Positions 1 through 9,532 of a DNA stretch of 64,000 bases are shown here, piece by piece. The notes beneath the pieces are model-generated. The model ran no database searches, was not told the DNA's origin, and saw only the letters and a list, made by a program, of their open reading frames with translations. The translations under genes and the position numbers were made by a program. The DNA comes from Shewanella sp. Choline-02u-19 (GTDB taxonomy: Bacteria; Pseudomonadota; Gammaproteobacteria; Enterobacterales; Shewanellaceae): the NCBI RefSeq assembly GCF_002836205.1, contig NZ_PJBE01000013.1, forward strand, positions 620,001-684,000. Direction: 5' to 3'. Position 1 is the stretch's first letter. Each line of letters begins with the position of its first letter.

Positions 1-1
1 G

Positions 2-1579
2 GGCCTCGCCATTTGCGCAGAACTTATCAACCGTATGGAAGGCAATATTGCAGTACGGAGTCAACAAGGACGAGGCAGTTGCTTTAGTTTTGATGTCAAA
101 CTTGAGTTGGACAACACCGAAGTGCTGTTAACGCCTCATATACCCGCTCATGCTCGTGTGTTGCTGGTACATCCCAATACGACCTATTGTGAATTGTTTA
201 CCAAACAATATAGGCAATATGGGGTAACCGCTATTTGTGTCGATAGCATCGACAACATCTTCAATGTATTAAAGGTGCAAGGTCGTTTTAATTTAGTGTT
301 GATTGATGAACGCTGCTTAGTCGATCTCAAAGTGGAGCAGGCTAAAGAGATTAAACAATCATTTCTTTATGATGAGGCGCTAATGGCGGCACTCATGACG
401 GTGGTTGTGCCTGAAGCGTCAAAATTATTGGCAGAGGTGGGCCTTGAGCAAGTGGTTAATAAACCACTAAGCAGAGACATGATGCTTGGCATGCTCAGTG
501 GTGATCACAGCTTTAATACTGAGTTAAGCAGCGCTGAAGATATGTTGATGAATGAAAGCCAAACTCAATTACCGATTTTGTTAGCAGAAGACAGCCCTGC
601 AAACCAAATTGTGGCCAGCGCGCTATTAAATAAATCAGGCTTTAAAGTTGAAATTGCTAATAATGGTAAAGAAGCCGTGGCTATGGCAGCGAATAAAGAA
701 TATGCGTTGATTTTAATGGATATGAGAATGCCTGAAATGGATGGTATTGAAGCCACTGAACATATTTTGCTGCAAAAGCCGCAGCAACGCATCATCGCAA
801 TGACGGCGAATGTACAAAAAGAGGATGTAGAATTATGCATGAATGCGGGCATGAAGGACTTTGTCCCTAAACCAGTCAATCGCGCACAATTAATTAAAGC
901 GGTTAATCGGTGGGTGACAAAGGATCCATCGATGACTCGGGTGTCTTACCAAGCTAATCATCAAGTGAACGGTTATGGTCAATCTTTAGCGGCTGAATGG
1001 GATGATCCTGTTAGAGCTGAGTCCCCTCTGTATACGGCTTCTCCTCAAGCAGATAAAGATCCAATCGAGTGCGTATCAAAGAGGACTCCATCAATATCGA
1101 GTTCTGCGTCTACAATCAGTCAAGAGCCGAATAAAGATGGTTATCAAACTGAGGGACAAAGTTTGACTGAAAAACACGGACGAGATCAGGGTTCAGCAAG
1201 TGACGTTGTTGAAGAGATAAATAGTCAATTACTCGATGAAGCCACGCTTAAAGAGTTAACCAGTATGCTCGGTGAAGAGGCGATGACAAGAATGTTCAGC
1301 GTATTTATTAACGAGGCCGAGGAGCGACTCGGTATATTAAAATCACTGTTAAAAGCCTATCAGTCACTAGGTGAATGTGATCTAGATGAAGTTGACATAC
1401 AGGCGCACACATTAAAAAGTAGTGCGGGCAGTTTTGGTGCTCAAGCGTTAAGCGTGGCAGCTAAAGGGCTTGAATTAAGTGCCAAAGAAGGTGATATTAA
1501 TCAAGTAGTCCAGTTACTTAGTGATGTTATTGATATTGGTGAGAAAACCCTACAGGTGTTTAATGCCCGTTTAACGTAA
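2..1579 (+). CDS. Hybrid sensor histidine kinase, C-terminal part (HATPase end, REC, HPt)
   Basis: The reading frame is open from base 2, so the 5' part lies outside the window. The first residues read GLAICAELI then MEGNI, which is the G2-box end of a HATPase_c domain. A degenerate receiver-like stretch follows, then a canonical receiver (LLAEDSPANQ, phosphoacceptor in LILMDMRMPEMDG, conserved lysine in FVPKPVN). After a low-complexity linker the protein ends in an HPt domain with the phosphorylatable histidine in AHTLKSSAGSFGA. This is the tripartite BarA/TorS/LuxQ plan, able to pass phosphate His-Asp-His to a separate regulator. The next gene, 137 bp downstream, is a LuxO-like response regulator and the likely partner. 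The sensor region is not visible, so the ligand is unknown. Confidence 0.88.
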   Translation, partial: GLAICAELINRMEGNIAVRSQQGRGSCFSFDVKLELDNTEVLLTPHIPAHARVLLVHPNTTYCELFTKQYRQYGVTAICVDSIDNIFNVLKVQGRFNLVLIDERCLVDLKVEQAKEIKQSFLYDEALMAALMTVVVPEASKLLAEVGLEQVVNKPLSRDMMLGMLSGDHSFNTELSSAEDMLMNESQTQLPILLAEDSPANQIVASALLNKSGFKVEIANNGKEAVAMAANKEYALILMDMRMPEMDGIEATEHILLQKPQQRIIAMTANVQKEDVELCMNAGMKDFVPKPVNRAQLIKAVNRWVTKDPSMTRVSYQANHQVNGYGQSLAAEWDDPVRAESPLYTASPQADKDPIECVSKRTPSISSSASTISQEPNKDGYQTEGQSLTEKHGRDQGSASDVVEEINSQLLDEATLKELTSMLGEEAMTRMFSVFINEAEERLGILKSLLKAYQSLGECDLDEVDIQAHTLKSSAGSFGAQALSVAAKGLELSAKEGDINQVVQLLSDVIDIGEKTLQVFNARLT

Positions 1580-1716
1580 CGTCATCTGCGAGTATGTAAG
1601 AAAACTGACTGATAACTGCTAGACTTTACTCACTAACCTTTGTCTCTCTTAGCGTAATTGATACGATGATGACAACATATTAAGGTTTGATAATTTATTA
1701 AAGGTTGATTGTTTAT

Positions 1717-3216
1717 ATGGATATAACGAGCTCGTTCAGTGCATTACTCGTAGAAGATAGCATGTCGCTCGGAGCGCTATACACGGAGTACTTACGTGCG
1801 GACGGTGCGAAGGTTACTCATGTTAATCATGGTGAGGATGCGCTAAATGAGTTAAAGCAGTGGCAACCGGACCTGTTAGTGTTAGACATTAAACTTCCCG
1901 ATATGTCTGGTATGGATATTCTTGATATTGTTCAAAAACAGTATCCTGATATTACCGTTATTATGATCACCGCTCATGGCACAATTGGTCTCGCGGTTGA
2001 TGCTATGCGAGCTGGCGCCTTTGACTTCCTGGTTAAACCATTCGATGCCAAGCGTTTATCGATTACCGTTCGAAATGCCCTTAAGCAACGACATCTGGTT
2101 AACTTGGTGGCTAAATATGAAAGCAGTTTACCCAAACCTCATTATTTGGGGTTTATTGGTGAGTCGTTGGCGATGCAAACCGTTTATAAAACAATTGACT
2201 GCGTTGCCAATAGTAAAGCGTCTGTCTTTATCGTGGGCGAAAGTGGTACTGGTAAGGAAGTCTGCGCCGATGCTATTCATCATGCTGGTAGTCGCCGAGA
2301 TGAAGCCTTTGTCGCATTAAACTGTGCCTCTATTCCGAAAGACCTGATCGAGAGTGAAATTTTTGGTCACACAAAAGGGGCGTTTACGGGGGCTATAGCA
2401 CACCGTGATGGTGCGGCAACTCGCGCCCACAAGGGGACACTGTTTCTTGATGAAATCTGCGAAATGGATTTGGATCTGCAAAGTAAGTTATTACGCTTTA
2501 TCCAGACTGGTGTTTTTCAGCGCGTTGGCGGCACTAAAGAGGAAAAAGTTGACGTCCGTTTTGTGAGTGCGACTAACCGTACTCCTTGGGATGAAGTCAA
2601 ATCGGGTCGTTTTAGAGAAGACCTGTTTTATCGATTACATGTGATCCCAATTGAACTGCCACCATTAAGAATGCGCGGTAATGATATTTCGCTGCTAGCG
2701 AATAAGCTGCTCAAAGAGTACAACAAGGAAGAGGGCAAGCAGTTTAAAGGCTTTAGCGCCGAGACTAAGCAATGCCTTAAAAATTATCAATGGCCGGGCA
2801 ATGTTAGGCAATTGCAGAATGTCATTAGACAAGTGGTGGTGCTTAATGATGCTGAAATGGTTGAGTTTGATATGTTACCGGTGCAGGTCACCGCGGATAT
2901 TAATGTGAAACATATCGCGCCTAAAGTTCAGAGCGCTTCGACGACCTTTGCTGATGTTAATGCTGATGCCTCTTCGGTGGTTAAAGGGGTTGCAGAGGTT
3001 GAGGGGGATTTCTCTGAGCAAGTAGCAACACCTGCAGTGCCAGTTGATATTGTCCCGCTATGGATCACCGAGAAGCAGACCATTGAAGATGCGATTGCAT
3101 TTTGTGGCGGCAATGTGCCTAAAGCGGCTGCACTGCTGGATATTAGCGCTTCGACAATCTATAGAAAAAGACAGAGTTGGGAAGAGGTTGAGGGTAGCTT
3201 AACTCAAGAGGGCTAG
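1717..3216 (+). CDS. luxO: LuxO-like sigma-54-dependent response regulator
   Basis: A 499-residue NtrC-family activator. It has an N-terminal receiver (ALLVEDSMS; phosphoacceptor Asp near residue 57 in VLDIKLPDMSG) and an AAA+ sigma-54 domain with Walker A GESGTGKE near 174 and the GAFTGA loop. A Fis-type helix-turn-helix ends it (GGNVPKAAALLDISASTIYRK). The central domain closely follows Vibrio LuxO (DEICEMDLDLQ, LLRFIQTG, PLWITEKQ). In Vibrio, LuxO is phosphorylated by LuxU and activates Qrr small RNA genes. Here the preceding kinase carries its own HPt, so a LuxU homologue may not be needed (inference). I chose ATG 1717, with AAGG about 12 nt upstream, over an in-frame TTG at 1705 that has no ribosome-binding site. 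A strong terminator follows. Confidence 0.85.
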   Translation: MDITSSFSALLVEDSMSLGALYTEYLRADGAKVTHVNHGEDALNELKQWQPDLLVLDIKLPDMSGMDILDIVQKQYPDITVIMITAHGTIGLAVDAMRAGAFDFLVKPFDAKRLSITVRNALKQRHLVNLVAKYESSLPKPHYLGFIGESLAMQTVYKTIDCVANSKASVFIVGESGTGKEVCADAIHHAGSRRDEAFVALNCASIPKDLIESEIFGHTKGAFTGAIAHRDGAATRAHKGTLFLDEICEMDLDLQSKLLRFIQTGVFQRVGGTKEEKVDVRFVSATNRTPWDEVKSGRFREDLFYRLHVIPIELPPLRMRGNDISLLANKLLKEYNKEEGKQFKGFSAETKQCLKNYQWPGNVRQLQNVIRQVVVLNDAEMVEFDMLPVQVTADINVKHIAPKVQSASTTFADVNADASSVVKGVAEVEGDFSEQVATPAVPVDIVPLWITEKQTIEDAIAFCGGNVPKAAALLDISASTIYRKRQSWEEVEGSLTQEG

Positions 3217-3254
3217 TGACTTTTTATATCGATAGAACATAGAGAAAAAACTGC

Positions 3255-3292
3255 AAAAAGAGTAGACTTTGAGTCTACTCTTTTTGTTTTTT
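3255..3292 (+). terminator. Intrinsic terminator after luxO
   Basis: A perfect 14-bp stem (3255-3268 with 3272-3285) has a 3-nt loop and is followed by a T-rich tract. It ends luxO transcription just before the next gene. Its A-rich left flank could also let it work on the other strand. Confidence 0.85.
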
Positions 3293-3307
3293 AGAACGAG
3301 ATTAATC

Positions 3308-4054
3308 ATGAAATTCCTAGTCGATACCCACGCTCATACCATAGCGTCAACTCACGCTTATAGTACTGTGCATGATTATATTCGTGTTGCGAAAGAGAAA
3401 GGCATCAAGTTATTTGCCATCACCGATCATGGGCCTGATATGGCAGATGCTCCTCATTTTTGGCATTTTGTTAATATGCGAGTATTACCCCGCATCATTG
3501 ATGGTGTCGGTGTGTTACGTGGTATTGAAGCGAATATAAAAAATGATGCAGGCGATATCGACTTTTTTGGCGATTACTTACAAACGCTCGATATTGTATT
3601 GGCGGGATTTCATGAACCAGTGTTTCCACCATCGACTAAAGAGGTTCACACTCGCGCACTCATCAACTGTATTGAAAGCGGTAATGTCGACATTATTACT
3701 CACCCCGGTAACACGGTATATCCAATCGATATTAACAAGGTAGCTGCAGCCGCTGCCAAACATAATGTTGCACTAGAGATTAATAACTCCTCTTTTTTGA
3801 CCTCAAGAAAAGGCAGTGAAGCAAACTGTACCGCCATTGCCAATGCTGTCAAAGAGGCTGGTGGACTTCTTGTTATGGGCTCTGATTCTCACGTCGCTTT
3901 TAGCTTAGGCAACTTTGAAAAAGCCATTGAGATAATAGAGGCGGTGGAGTTTCCAATTGAACGGTTACTTAACCGTAGCCCTGAAGCCTTGTTGTGCTTT
4001 CTATCGGCGAGGGGCCATGCATCCCTTGATGAGTACTCTGATTTAATTGAGTAA
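3308..4054 (+). CDS. ycdX: PHP-domain phosphoesterase, YcdX type
   Basis: A 248-residue protein with the PHP metal-binding signature: DTHAHT at the N-terminus, TDHGPD near residue 40, a His in AGFHEP, THPGN, and the C-terminal GSDSH. This is the YcdX/YtvM-type trinuclear zinc phosphatase fold, of usual length (E. coli YcdX is 245). The physiological substrate of the family is not established; YcdX is linked to swarming in E. coli. I start it at ATG 3308 (MKFLVDTHAH) because upstream in-frame codons run through the luxO terminator hairpin. It stands alone, with about 150 bp to the next gene. Confidence 0.87.
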   Translation: MKFLVDTHAHTIASTHAYSTVHDYIRVAKEKGIKLFAITDHGPDMADAPHFWHFVNMRVLPRIIDGVGVLRGIEANIKNDAGDIDFFGDYLQTLDIVLAGFHEPVFPPSTKEVHTRALINCIESGNVDIITHPGNTVYPIDINKVAAAAAKHNVALEINNSSFLTSRKGSEANCTAIANAVKEAGGLLVMGSDSHVAFSLGNFEKAIEIIEAVEFPIERLLNRSPEALLCFLSARGHASLDEYSDLIE

Positions 4055-4205
4055 GCTTTTTTAACAATGCATTTTGTTGTCATGTATTCTCTCATTGAAA
4101 CTCAAGTTGATATGGTCAATCTGCGCTACACACAGGGCATGATGTCGGCCATCGAGGTATACATGAAAATAGATTTTATGAACGTTATACGATGAACATT
4201 GTGCT

Positions 4206-5279
4206 ATGAAAATATTGGTTACAGGCGGCAGAGGGCAATTAGCTCATGCATTAGCATTAATCGCGGATCTCAGTGGTGCGCAGGTTAAAGTGAGTCCGTT
4301 TTATGATCGAAGCACAGGATCTATTAACATTGGCGCGGAGCGTGAATTACTTGGTTTTTTACCTGAAGCGGCGAGCTGTTTAAGTGAACTAGATGAAATA
4401 TACCTGCTCGCGCATCAAGAGTTAGACATTTGCGATCCCGTTTCAATTGATGCTGCTTTTAAACACATAAAGCCAGATGTGCTGATTAACTGCGCTGCAT
4501 ATAATGCTGTCGATAAAGCGGAGGTAGATGTTGATAATGCCTACCAGATTAACGCTCAGGGGCCTAAGTTACTTGCTGAGCAATGTAAGCGAGACGAGGT
4601 TAAGCTTATCCATATCTCAACGGACTTTGTTTTTTCAGGAGATAAAGGCTCGGCTTATGATGAACAGGATCGTCCATCGCCTATTTCTGTGTATGGTAAA
4701 AGTAAGCTTGGAGGAGAGCAAGCTGTGCTGCAAATATTAGGCAATCAGGCCTATATCGTTCGAACAGCTTGGCTTTACAGCGCATGGCAACAAAATTTTG
4801 TCAAAACGATGCAACAGCTGTTTCGCAGCTCAGATAAAATTAGTGTGATTGATACGCAAAGGGGCAGTCCAACCTGGTGTGAACCGTTAGCGGTAGTCAT
4901 TTTTAAATTAGTTAAAATAGCCGTGAACGAACGCAAGCAAGATAACAAACACTGCTTAAGCGGTGATGCTTTATCTTGTGGCGACAATGTCTATCATTAC
5001 GCAGGTCATGGACATTGTTCGTGGTTTGATTTTTCCAGACATATTCAGAACTTAATGGGTAAGGCTGACAGCAAATCGCATTGCACTGTTACCCCTATAT
5101 CAACGGAGTGTTGGCAAAAGCTGCACCCTCATCCATTGGCTGCCAGGCCGACGAATAGCGGCTTATGTTCTGATAAAATACTCGCTGAAATATCAATGGA
5201 ACATGACAGTTTAATTCGCGCTTCATGGCAGCAGCAGTTACAAGTGATGTTAGCCATACAGGCATTGAGTGGCAAATAG
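4206..5279 (+). CDS. RmlD-like dTDP-4-dehydrorhamnose reductase family protein
   Basis: A 357-residue extended SDR protein. It has the Rossmann glycine motif GGRGQLA near residue 7, DVLINCAAYNAVDKAE, a Thr/Asp active-site strand (HISTDFVFSGDKG) and the catalytic YGKSK. This matches RmlD/RfbD, which reduces dTDP-4-dehydro-rhamnose to dTDP-rhamnose. It is longer than usual (about 290-300) because of roughly 40 extra residues between the glycine motif and the AHQELDICD strand, plus an insertion near residue 240. No rmlA, rmlB or rmlC is nearby, so the substrate could be another nucleotide sugar. Weak ribosome-binding signal; start taken from homology. Confidence 0.8.
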   Translation: MKILVTGGRGQLAHALALIADLSGAQVKVSPFYDRSTGSINIGAERELLGFLPEAASCLSELDEIYLLAHQELDICDPVSIDAAFKHIKPDVLINCAAYNAVDKAEVDVDNAYQINAQGPKLLAEQCKRDEVKLIHISTDFVFSGDKGSAYDEQDRPSPISVYGKSKLGGEQAVLQILGNQAYIVRTAWLYSAWQQNFVKTMQQLFRSSDKISVIDTQRGSPTWCEPLAVVIFKLVKIAVNERKQDNKHCLSGDALSCGDNVYHYAGHGHCSWFDFSRHIQNLMGKADSKSHCTVTPISTECWQKLHPHPLAARPTNSGLCSDKILAEISMEHDSLIRASWQQQLQVMLAIQALSGK

Positions 5280-5350
5280 GTATTATCGCGCTATTGCCAC
5301 TAGTGTGGTGAAAGCTTGTTGGGTTGTGGTGTCGAGTAAGTTAAGCAATT

Positions 5351-5388
5351 AAAAAGGAGTAAACCTTAACGGTGTACTCCTTTTTCAG
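5351..5388. terminator. Bidirectional terminator between rmlD-like and wzi-like genes
   Basis: An 11-bp perfect stem (5351-5361 with 5375-5385) has A and T tracts on its two arms. It can terminate transcription from both convergent genes. Confidence 0.8.
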
Positions 5389-5442
5389 ATATTAGCTTAA
5401 GGCATCGACATCAGTATCGGTTAAGCTAAAGAGGGTTAGCGC

Positions 5443-6909
5443 TTAGAAGCTTCGTTCCCAACCTGCATAGAGTGTCGTATCCCAGTCATTGCCGCCAGAG
5501 GTAACATATTGACTGTAACTCACGGTTCCACCCACTTTTAGAGTGCCTTCATAGAAAGGTCTATGGTAGCTGGTGTCATATTGGTAAACACGCTCATATT
5601 CACCGGGTGACACTGGATTGCCACCTTCTGGTAGTCCATTATCAATGCCATCGGTATTAAGGCGTAACCAACGTAGTTTATTGGTAATATTTTGCCCGCC
5701 ACCTAGCTGAGTAATACCGCCGATAACGAATGTTTCTGAGTCATTATCATAAGTGCTACCTAGGCTACGGCCATAGTAACGATAGCCACTTTGGTAGAAT
5801 CCATGCTCGTACAGACAGTTATACTTTTGCGGGTCAATACCGCAAGACACTTTAGTATCTGAGTATTCTAAGAATACGCGAGTGTTCAAGTCGGATAATA
5901 CAAAGTCAATACCGCCCATATTAGCGGCGTTGATTAATCGATTCTTCTCTGTATGGAAATCTTCATGGGTGCGCTCGTAATAGATCCCATAAGGAATACC
6001 AAAGGCGGTATCTGACCAACGGAAATCGTATCCTGCTAACATGTTTTCTTGGCCGTTCTCAAGCTCACTTTCGGTTCCGCCGCCATTAAACAGGCCGTCC
6101 CACCAATCGCCTAGGCCATTACCATAACCTTCGCCGCCCCATTGCATCGTCCAAGAAAAACCGACCTCGAGTTTTGAGATAGGTCTGAGGGTACCGCGTG
6201 CGCCCCAGTGTTTAGTTTCTGGTACGTAACGGTCGCTTTCCATCTGACTAAATGCGGTGGTAAAGGTCCAAGGGCCAACCCAGCTGAGCCATGGCGTTTC
6301 AAATGCTTGGCTGTTATTACGGCTCAAAGTGACTCCAGGCATAGGTCTGGCGTTAGTGGTCTGAATTAAACCACTGTCCCAGCCAGGCCCCCAGTATTTT
6401 TGCTGTGCACCGGCACTGACTATCCAGTTACCCAACATAACAGCGGCAAAACTGTCATCTAAACGGGTACTGTTGCCATCAATAGGATCGGCGTGATAGC
6501 TGGCTGAAAGTCGGCCACTGAACCAGTCCTGGGTGACTTCGGCGCTAACGGTTCCTTCGCCTTTATCGCGATAATCTTGGCCAAAGCCAATAAATCTGGT
6601 GGTGTCAGTAGCGCCTGCAAGTTCAACTTTGGTGCTAAATGCACGATGATCTTTATCGTAGGCACGATTAACTCTGTCAAAAGCACTGCGCTGATGATCT
6701 GAAAGTTGAGTTGGTTCGGCTTTATCTAAATCTTGTTTTAGACCATCCCACATCAATGGGTAGGTGGTAATGGGTTGGACAATAACCCCTGTATCAGAAA
6801 GTAGTTGAATGTCGGCTCTAAGTGCCAAATCTGTCGGTTCAACCCACCATGCTGCTTGCACTGAGCTACAACCGAAAAGAAAAAGTCCTGCTAATAATTT
6901 GAGTTTCAT
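5443..6909 (-). CDS. Wzi-like capsule assembly outer-membrane protein
   Basis: A 488-residue protein with a Sec signal peptide (MKLKLLAGLFLFGCSSVQA, cleavage before AWW). A Wzi-type N-terminus follows (WVEPTDLALRADIQLL, PLMWDGLK). The remainder is rich in alternating aromatic and polar strands and ends in an aromatic residue (WERSF), as expected for an outer-membrane beta-barrel. Wzi family proteins help anchor or organise capsular or exopolysaccharide at the cell surface. No wza, wzb or wzc gene is adjacent; the convergent RmlD-like gene is the only nearby sugar-nucleotide gene. The start is ATG 6909, just after AGGGATCCC on the minus strand. Confidence 0.78.
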   Translation of the reverse strand: MKLKLLAGLFLFGCSSVQAAWWVEPTDLALRADIQLLSDTGVIVQPITTYPLMWDGLKQDLDKAEPTQLSDHQRSAFDRVNRAYDKDHRAFSTKVELAGATDTTRFIGFGQDYRDKGEGTVSAEVTQDWFSGRLSASYHADPIDGNSTRLDDSFAAVMLGNWIVSAGAQQKYWGPGWDSGLIQTTNARPMPGVTLSRNNSQAFETPWLSWVGPWTFTTAFSQMESDRYVPETKHWGARGTLRPISKLEVGFSWTMQWGGEGYGNGLGDWWDGLFNGGGTESELENGQENMLAGYDFRWSDTAFGIPYGIYYERTHEDFHTEKNRLINAANMGGIDFVLSDLNTRVFLEYSDTKVSCGIDPQKYNCLYEHGFYQSGYRYYGRSLGSTYDNDSETFVIGGITQLGGGQNITNKLRWLRLNTDGIDNGLPEGGNPVSPGEYERVYQYDTSYHRPFYEGTLKVGGTVSYSQYVTSGGNDWDTTLYAGWERSF

Positions 6910-7302
6910 TGGGATCCCTTATGTCAATGAAGCGCATTCTAGTGTATTTCGCTAAAGGCTAACAGTGTAGAGTGATTTGTTATTCAATATAAGCGCTAAT
7001 AACGATCACTTAGTTACTCAATTATTCATAATGTTGATTGTTATTACATAAGCAGTGAATAGGACGTTGATGATGAGGTAGACGAAAGGATTACGTCGCT
7101 GGTTTATGTGCAGAGGTAAAGGTTGTTAAGCGCTCTAGCATTAACAACATTCAATATCTATTCTGAAGATTTAATTGCTTGCATATATTCGGCTTACGTT
7201 TGAGGTTAACCTCTGGCGCTGATGGATATGTGCTTCTACTTTCCTTATCATCAGTACGGCCTTTTAAATAATCCATAAATCCATGCCATTTATTTTTTAA
7301 AC
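6910..7302. other. Intergenic region, nothing recognised
   Basis: About 390 bp upstream of the wzi-like gene and downstream of the ene-reductase terminator. It is AT-rich and must hold the wzi promoter. I saw no convincing coding sequence, RNA gene or repeat. Confidence 0.5.
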
Positions 7303-7335
7303 AAAAAAACCTCAATATTATCAGTAATATTGAGG
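7303..7335 (-). terminator. Intrinsic terminator of the ene-reductase gene
   Basis: An 11-bp perfect stem (7310-7320 with 7325-7335) has a 4-nt loop. On the minus strand it is followed by seven T residues (7303-7309). Confidence 0.85.
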
Positions 7336-7417
7336 GTTATGATCTGTCCGCAGCATGGCTCAAGTATTCTTAAACGATGGGCTTTATGCTCATTTAGCAG
7401 ACTGTTTTGATTTGGGG

Positions 7418-8542
7418 TTAAGCTGAGTATTCAGTGTAATCGGCATAGCCCACTTCTGTACCACCGTACATGGTTGTCGAGTCCGCATCATTGAATGACC
7501 ACTCATTCTTGATGCGAGCGGGCAAATCAGGGTTAGCAATAAAGGGACGACCAAAACCAAATATATCACCGTAACCCAGATTAAGGATGTGCTTGGCTTT
7601 TTCTACCGAGTACTTACCTGCATACATGATGATGCCCGAAAATGTGTCACGAACGTCTTTATAGAAAGCGTCAGGTAAATCAGGTGCATTTTCCCAATCA
7701 GCTTCTGCCAAGGACAGGTAACCAATACCGATATTTTCGATAGTTTTAATGGCTTCGATATAAGTTTTATGTGGATTTTCTTCAACTAAACCAAGATAAA
7801 CACGCACATCGTCAGTAGTGGCAAACAGTGGTGCAAATCGAACGCCTACATGCTCTTTACCCACTTCATCTGCAACCGCCTGAGTGATTTCTTTTAAGAA
7901 TCGTAAACGGTTTTCTAAACTTCCGCCGTATTCATCAGATCGTTTATTACTGTGCTCAGAAATAAATTGATTCACTAAATAACCGTTGGCACAGTGTAAT
8001 TCAACACCATCAAAACCGGCAGCCATGGCATTGCGAGCAGCTTGAGCATAAAGGGCGACAAGTTCTTTTACTTCAGGAGTTGATAGTTCACGTGGCATGC
8101 TTGGATCTGCTAATGCCCCTTCACCAGGACCTGTTTCAATGAACACTTTTACATTATCCGCTCTGATTGCAGAGGGGGCGATTGGTGCTGCGCCATCGGG
8201 TTGCAAGCTGGTATGTGAAACACGGCCAACGTGCCAAAGCTGAGCAAAGATAATACCGCCGGCATCATGCACCGATTTAGTGACTATTTTCCAACCTTCG
8301 ATTTGTTCATCTGAGTAAATCCCCGGTGTCCATGCATAACCTTGACCACGAGGTTCAATTTGAGTGCCTTCGGTGACCATAAACCCCGCAGAAGCGCGTT
8401 GCGTATAATACTTAGCCATTAATTCATTTGGAATATTGTGAGGCTGGGTACTACGTGAACGGGTTAATGGTGGCATTACAATACGGTTTTTTAAAACGTG
8501 ATCGCCGAGTTTAGTTGGCGTGAATAAAATGTCATTGTTCAT
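7418..8542 (-). CDS. Old Yellow Enzyme family alkene reductase (NemA/SYE-like)
   Basis: A 374-residue FMN-dependent oxidoreductase with the TIM-barrel OYE motifs: MPPLTRSRS near residue 25, QLWHVGRVSH, the substrate-binding His/Asn pair in ELHCANGYL, then SNKRSDEYGGSLENR and the phosphate-binding FGRPFIANPDLP. The family reduces activated C=C bonds such as enones and nitroesters using NAD(P)H. Shewanella species carry several such SYE enzymes. The frame could begin further upstream (8557 or 8599), but homology favours MNNDILFTP at 8542. It is divergent from a LysR gene 91 bp away, the usual pattern for a regulator controlling its neighbour. Confidence 0.88.
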   Translation of the reverse strand: MNNDILFTPTKLGDHVLKNRIVMPPLTRSRSTQPHNIPNELMAKYYTQRASAGFMVTEGTQIEPRGQGYAWTPGIYSDEQIEGWKIVTKSVHDAGGIIFAQLWHVGRVSHTSLQPDGAAPIAPSAIRADNVKVFIETGPGEGALADPSMPRELSTPEVKELVALYAQAARNAMAAGFDGVELHCANGYLVNQFISEHSNKRSDEYGGSLENRLRFLKEITQAVADEVGKEHVGVRFAPLFATTDDVRVYLGLVEENPHKTYIEAIKTIENIGIGYLSLAEADWENAPDLPDAFYKDVRDTFSGIIMYAGKYSVEKAKHILNLGYGDIFGFGRPFIANPDLPARIKNEWSFNDADSTTMYGGTEVGYADYTEYSA

Positions 8543-8633
8543 TAGGGTCTTTATCATGGTGTGGCGAATGAGTTGAACTATATACTTGCTTAGGTACAAT
8601 GAAAATCAAGTAAAGTGTGTATGAGAAACAAGT

Positions 8634-9524
8634 ATGGCTGATATCAGTAAGCTGGAAATAAAACAATTAAGGGTGTTAGCGGCACTATTACAATTACATA
8701 GCTTAACTAAGGCAGCGGTTAAGTTAGGGATCACCCAGCAAGCGGTGAGTGAACAACTGAAAAAACTCCGCGATATATTCCAAGATCGGTTATTCATTCG
8801 TAGCAGTCATGGTGTTGTTCCAACCCCAAAAGCGCAAGAGTTAGCCCCTAAAGTTCAACAGATATTAATGGCCATTGGTGAATTAACTGAAGTGGCTGAG
8901 TTTGACCCACAACGCTTAAATGGGGTCTATAAAATCAGTGCCTCAGATTATGCGATGCGCGCTGTTTTACCGTCTTTACTGGTGGAAATTAGACAGCAGG
9001 CCCCGCATTTAAAAATAATCATTCGTCGATTTGAATCTGATAATTTAAATCAGCTAATGGCCACAGGTGAGATTGATTTAGCATTAACCTTTCCAGCGTT
9101 TATTCCGATAACTTGCCCTTCAATGTTACTGTATGAAGAACGTCATGTTTGTGTTGCCGCTAAGGGCATTGCTGAAAAGTATCAGGGACTTAGTTTAAAA
9201 GAAATCGCTGCAGCGCCACAATTAGTTATTTCACCTTCACGCGCAAGCCTAAAGGGCTCCGCAGACGAATGGTTCGCTGCCAAGGGTTTCCAGCGTAATA
9301 TAATTATGTCATTACCGAGTTTTTCAGCCGCGCCAGATTGCATCGAAGCAATGGGGATTTTGGCATTTTTACCATCACGTATGTTACCAAATGATAAATT
9401 AGTTGAAGTCGCATTACCTGAGCCATTACCCCATTTTGAGGTTGTGGCCGCATGGCATCAACGTTCAAGCCAAACTCAGACTCATCAATGGATCACCGGT
9501 TTACTGTGCGAGTTATATCCGTAA
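8634..9524 (+). CDS. LysR-family transcriptional regulator
   Basis: A 296-residue LysR-type protein. The N-terminal winged helix-turn-helix (SLTKAAVKLGITQQAVSEQLKKLRD, residues about 22-46) is followed by LFIRSSHGVVPTPKA and a periplasmic-binding-like effector domain with YKISASDYAMRAVLP. It is divergently transcribed from the ene-reductase gene and probably controls it, in response to an unidentified ligand. A TACTTG/CAAGTA dyad in the 91-bp intergenic region is a possible operator. Confidence 0.88.
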   Translation: MADISKLEIKQLRVLAALLQLHSLTKAAVKLGITQQAVSEQLKKLRDIFQDRLFIRSSHGVVPTPKAQELAPKVQQILMAIGELTEVAEFDPQRLNGVYKISASDYAMRAVLPSLLVEIRQQAPHLKIIIRRFESDNLNQLMATGEIDLALTFPAFIPITCPSMLLYEERHVCVAAKGIAEKYQGLSLKEIAAAPQLVISPSRASLKGSADEWFAAKGFQRNIIMSLPSFSAAPDCIEAMGILAFLPSRMLPNDKLVEVALPEPLPHFEVVAAWHQRSSQTQTHQWITGLLCELYP

Positions 9525-9532
9525 GAATAAAT

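Noticed and set aside
565..879. Minus-strand open frame of 104 codons
   Set aside because: It is antisense to the receiver domain of the hybrid kinase and has no family features.
1580..1716. Search for a sigma-54 promoter or Qrr-like RNA near luxO
   Set aside because: No GG-N10-GC promoter pattern and no Qrr-like hairpin were found between the kinase and luxO genes.
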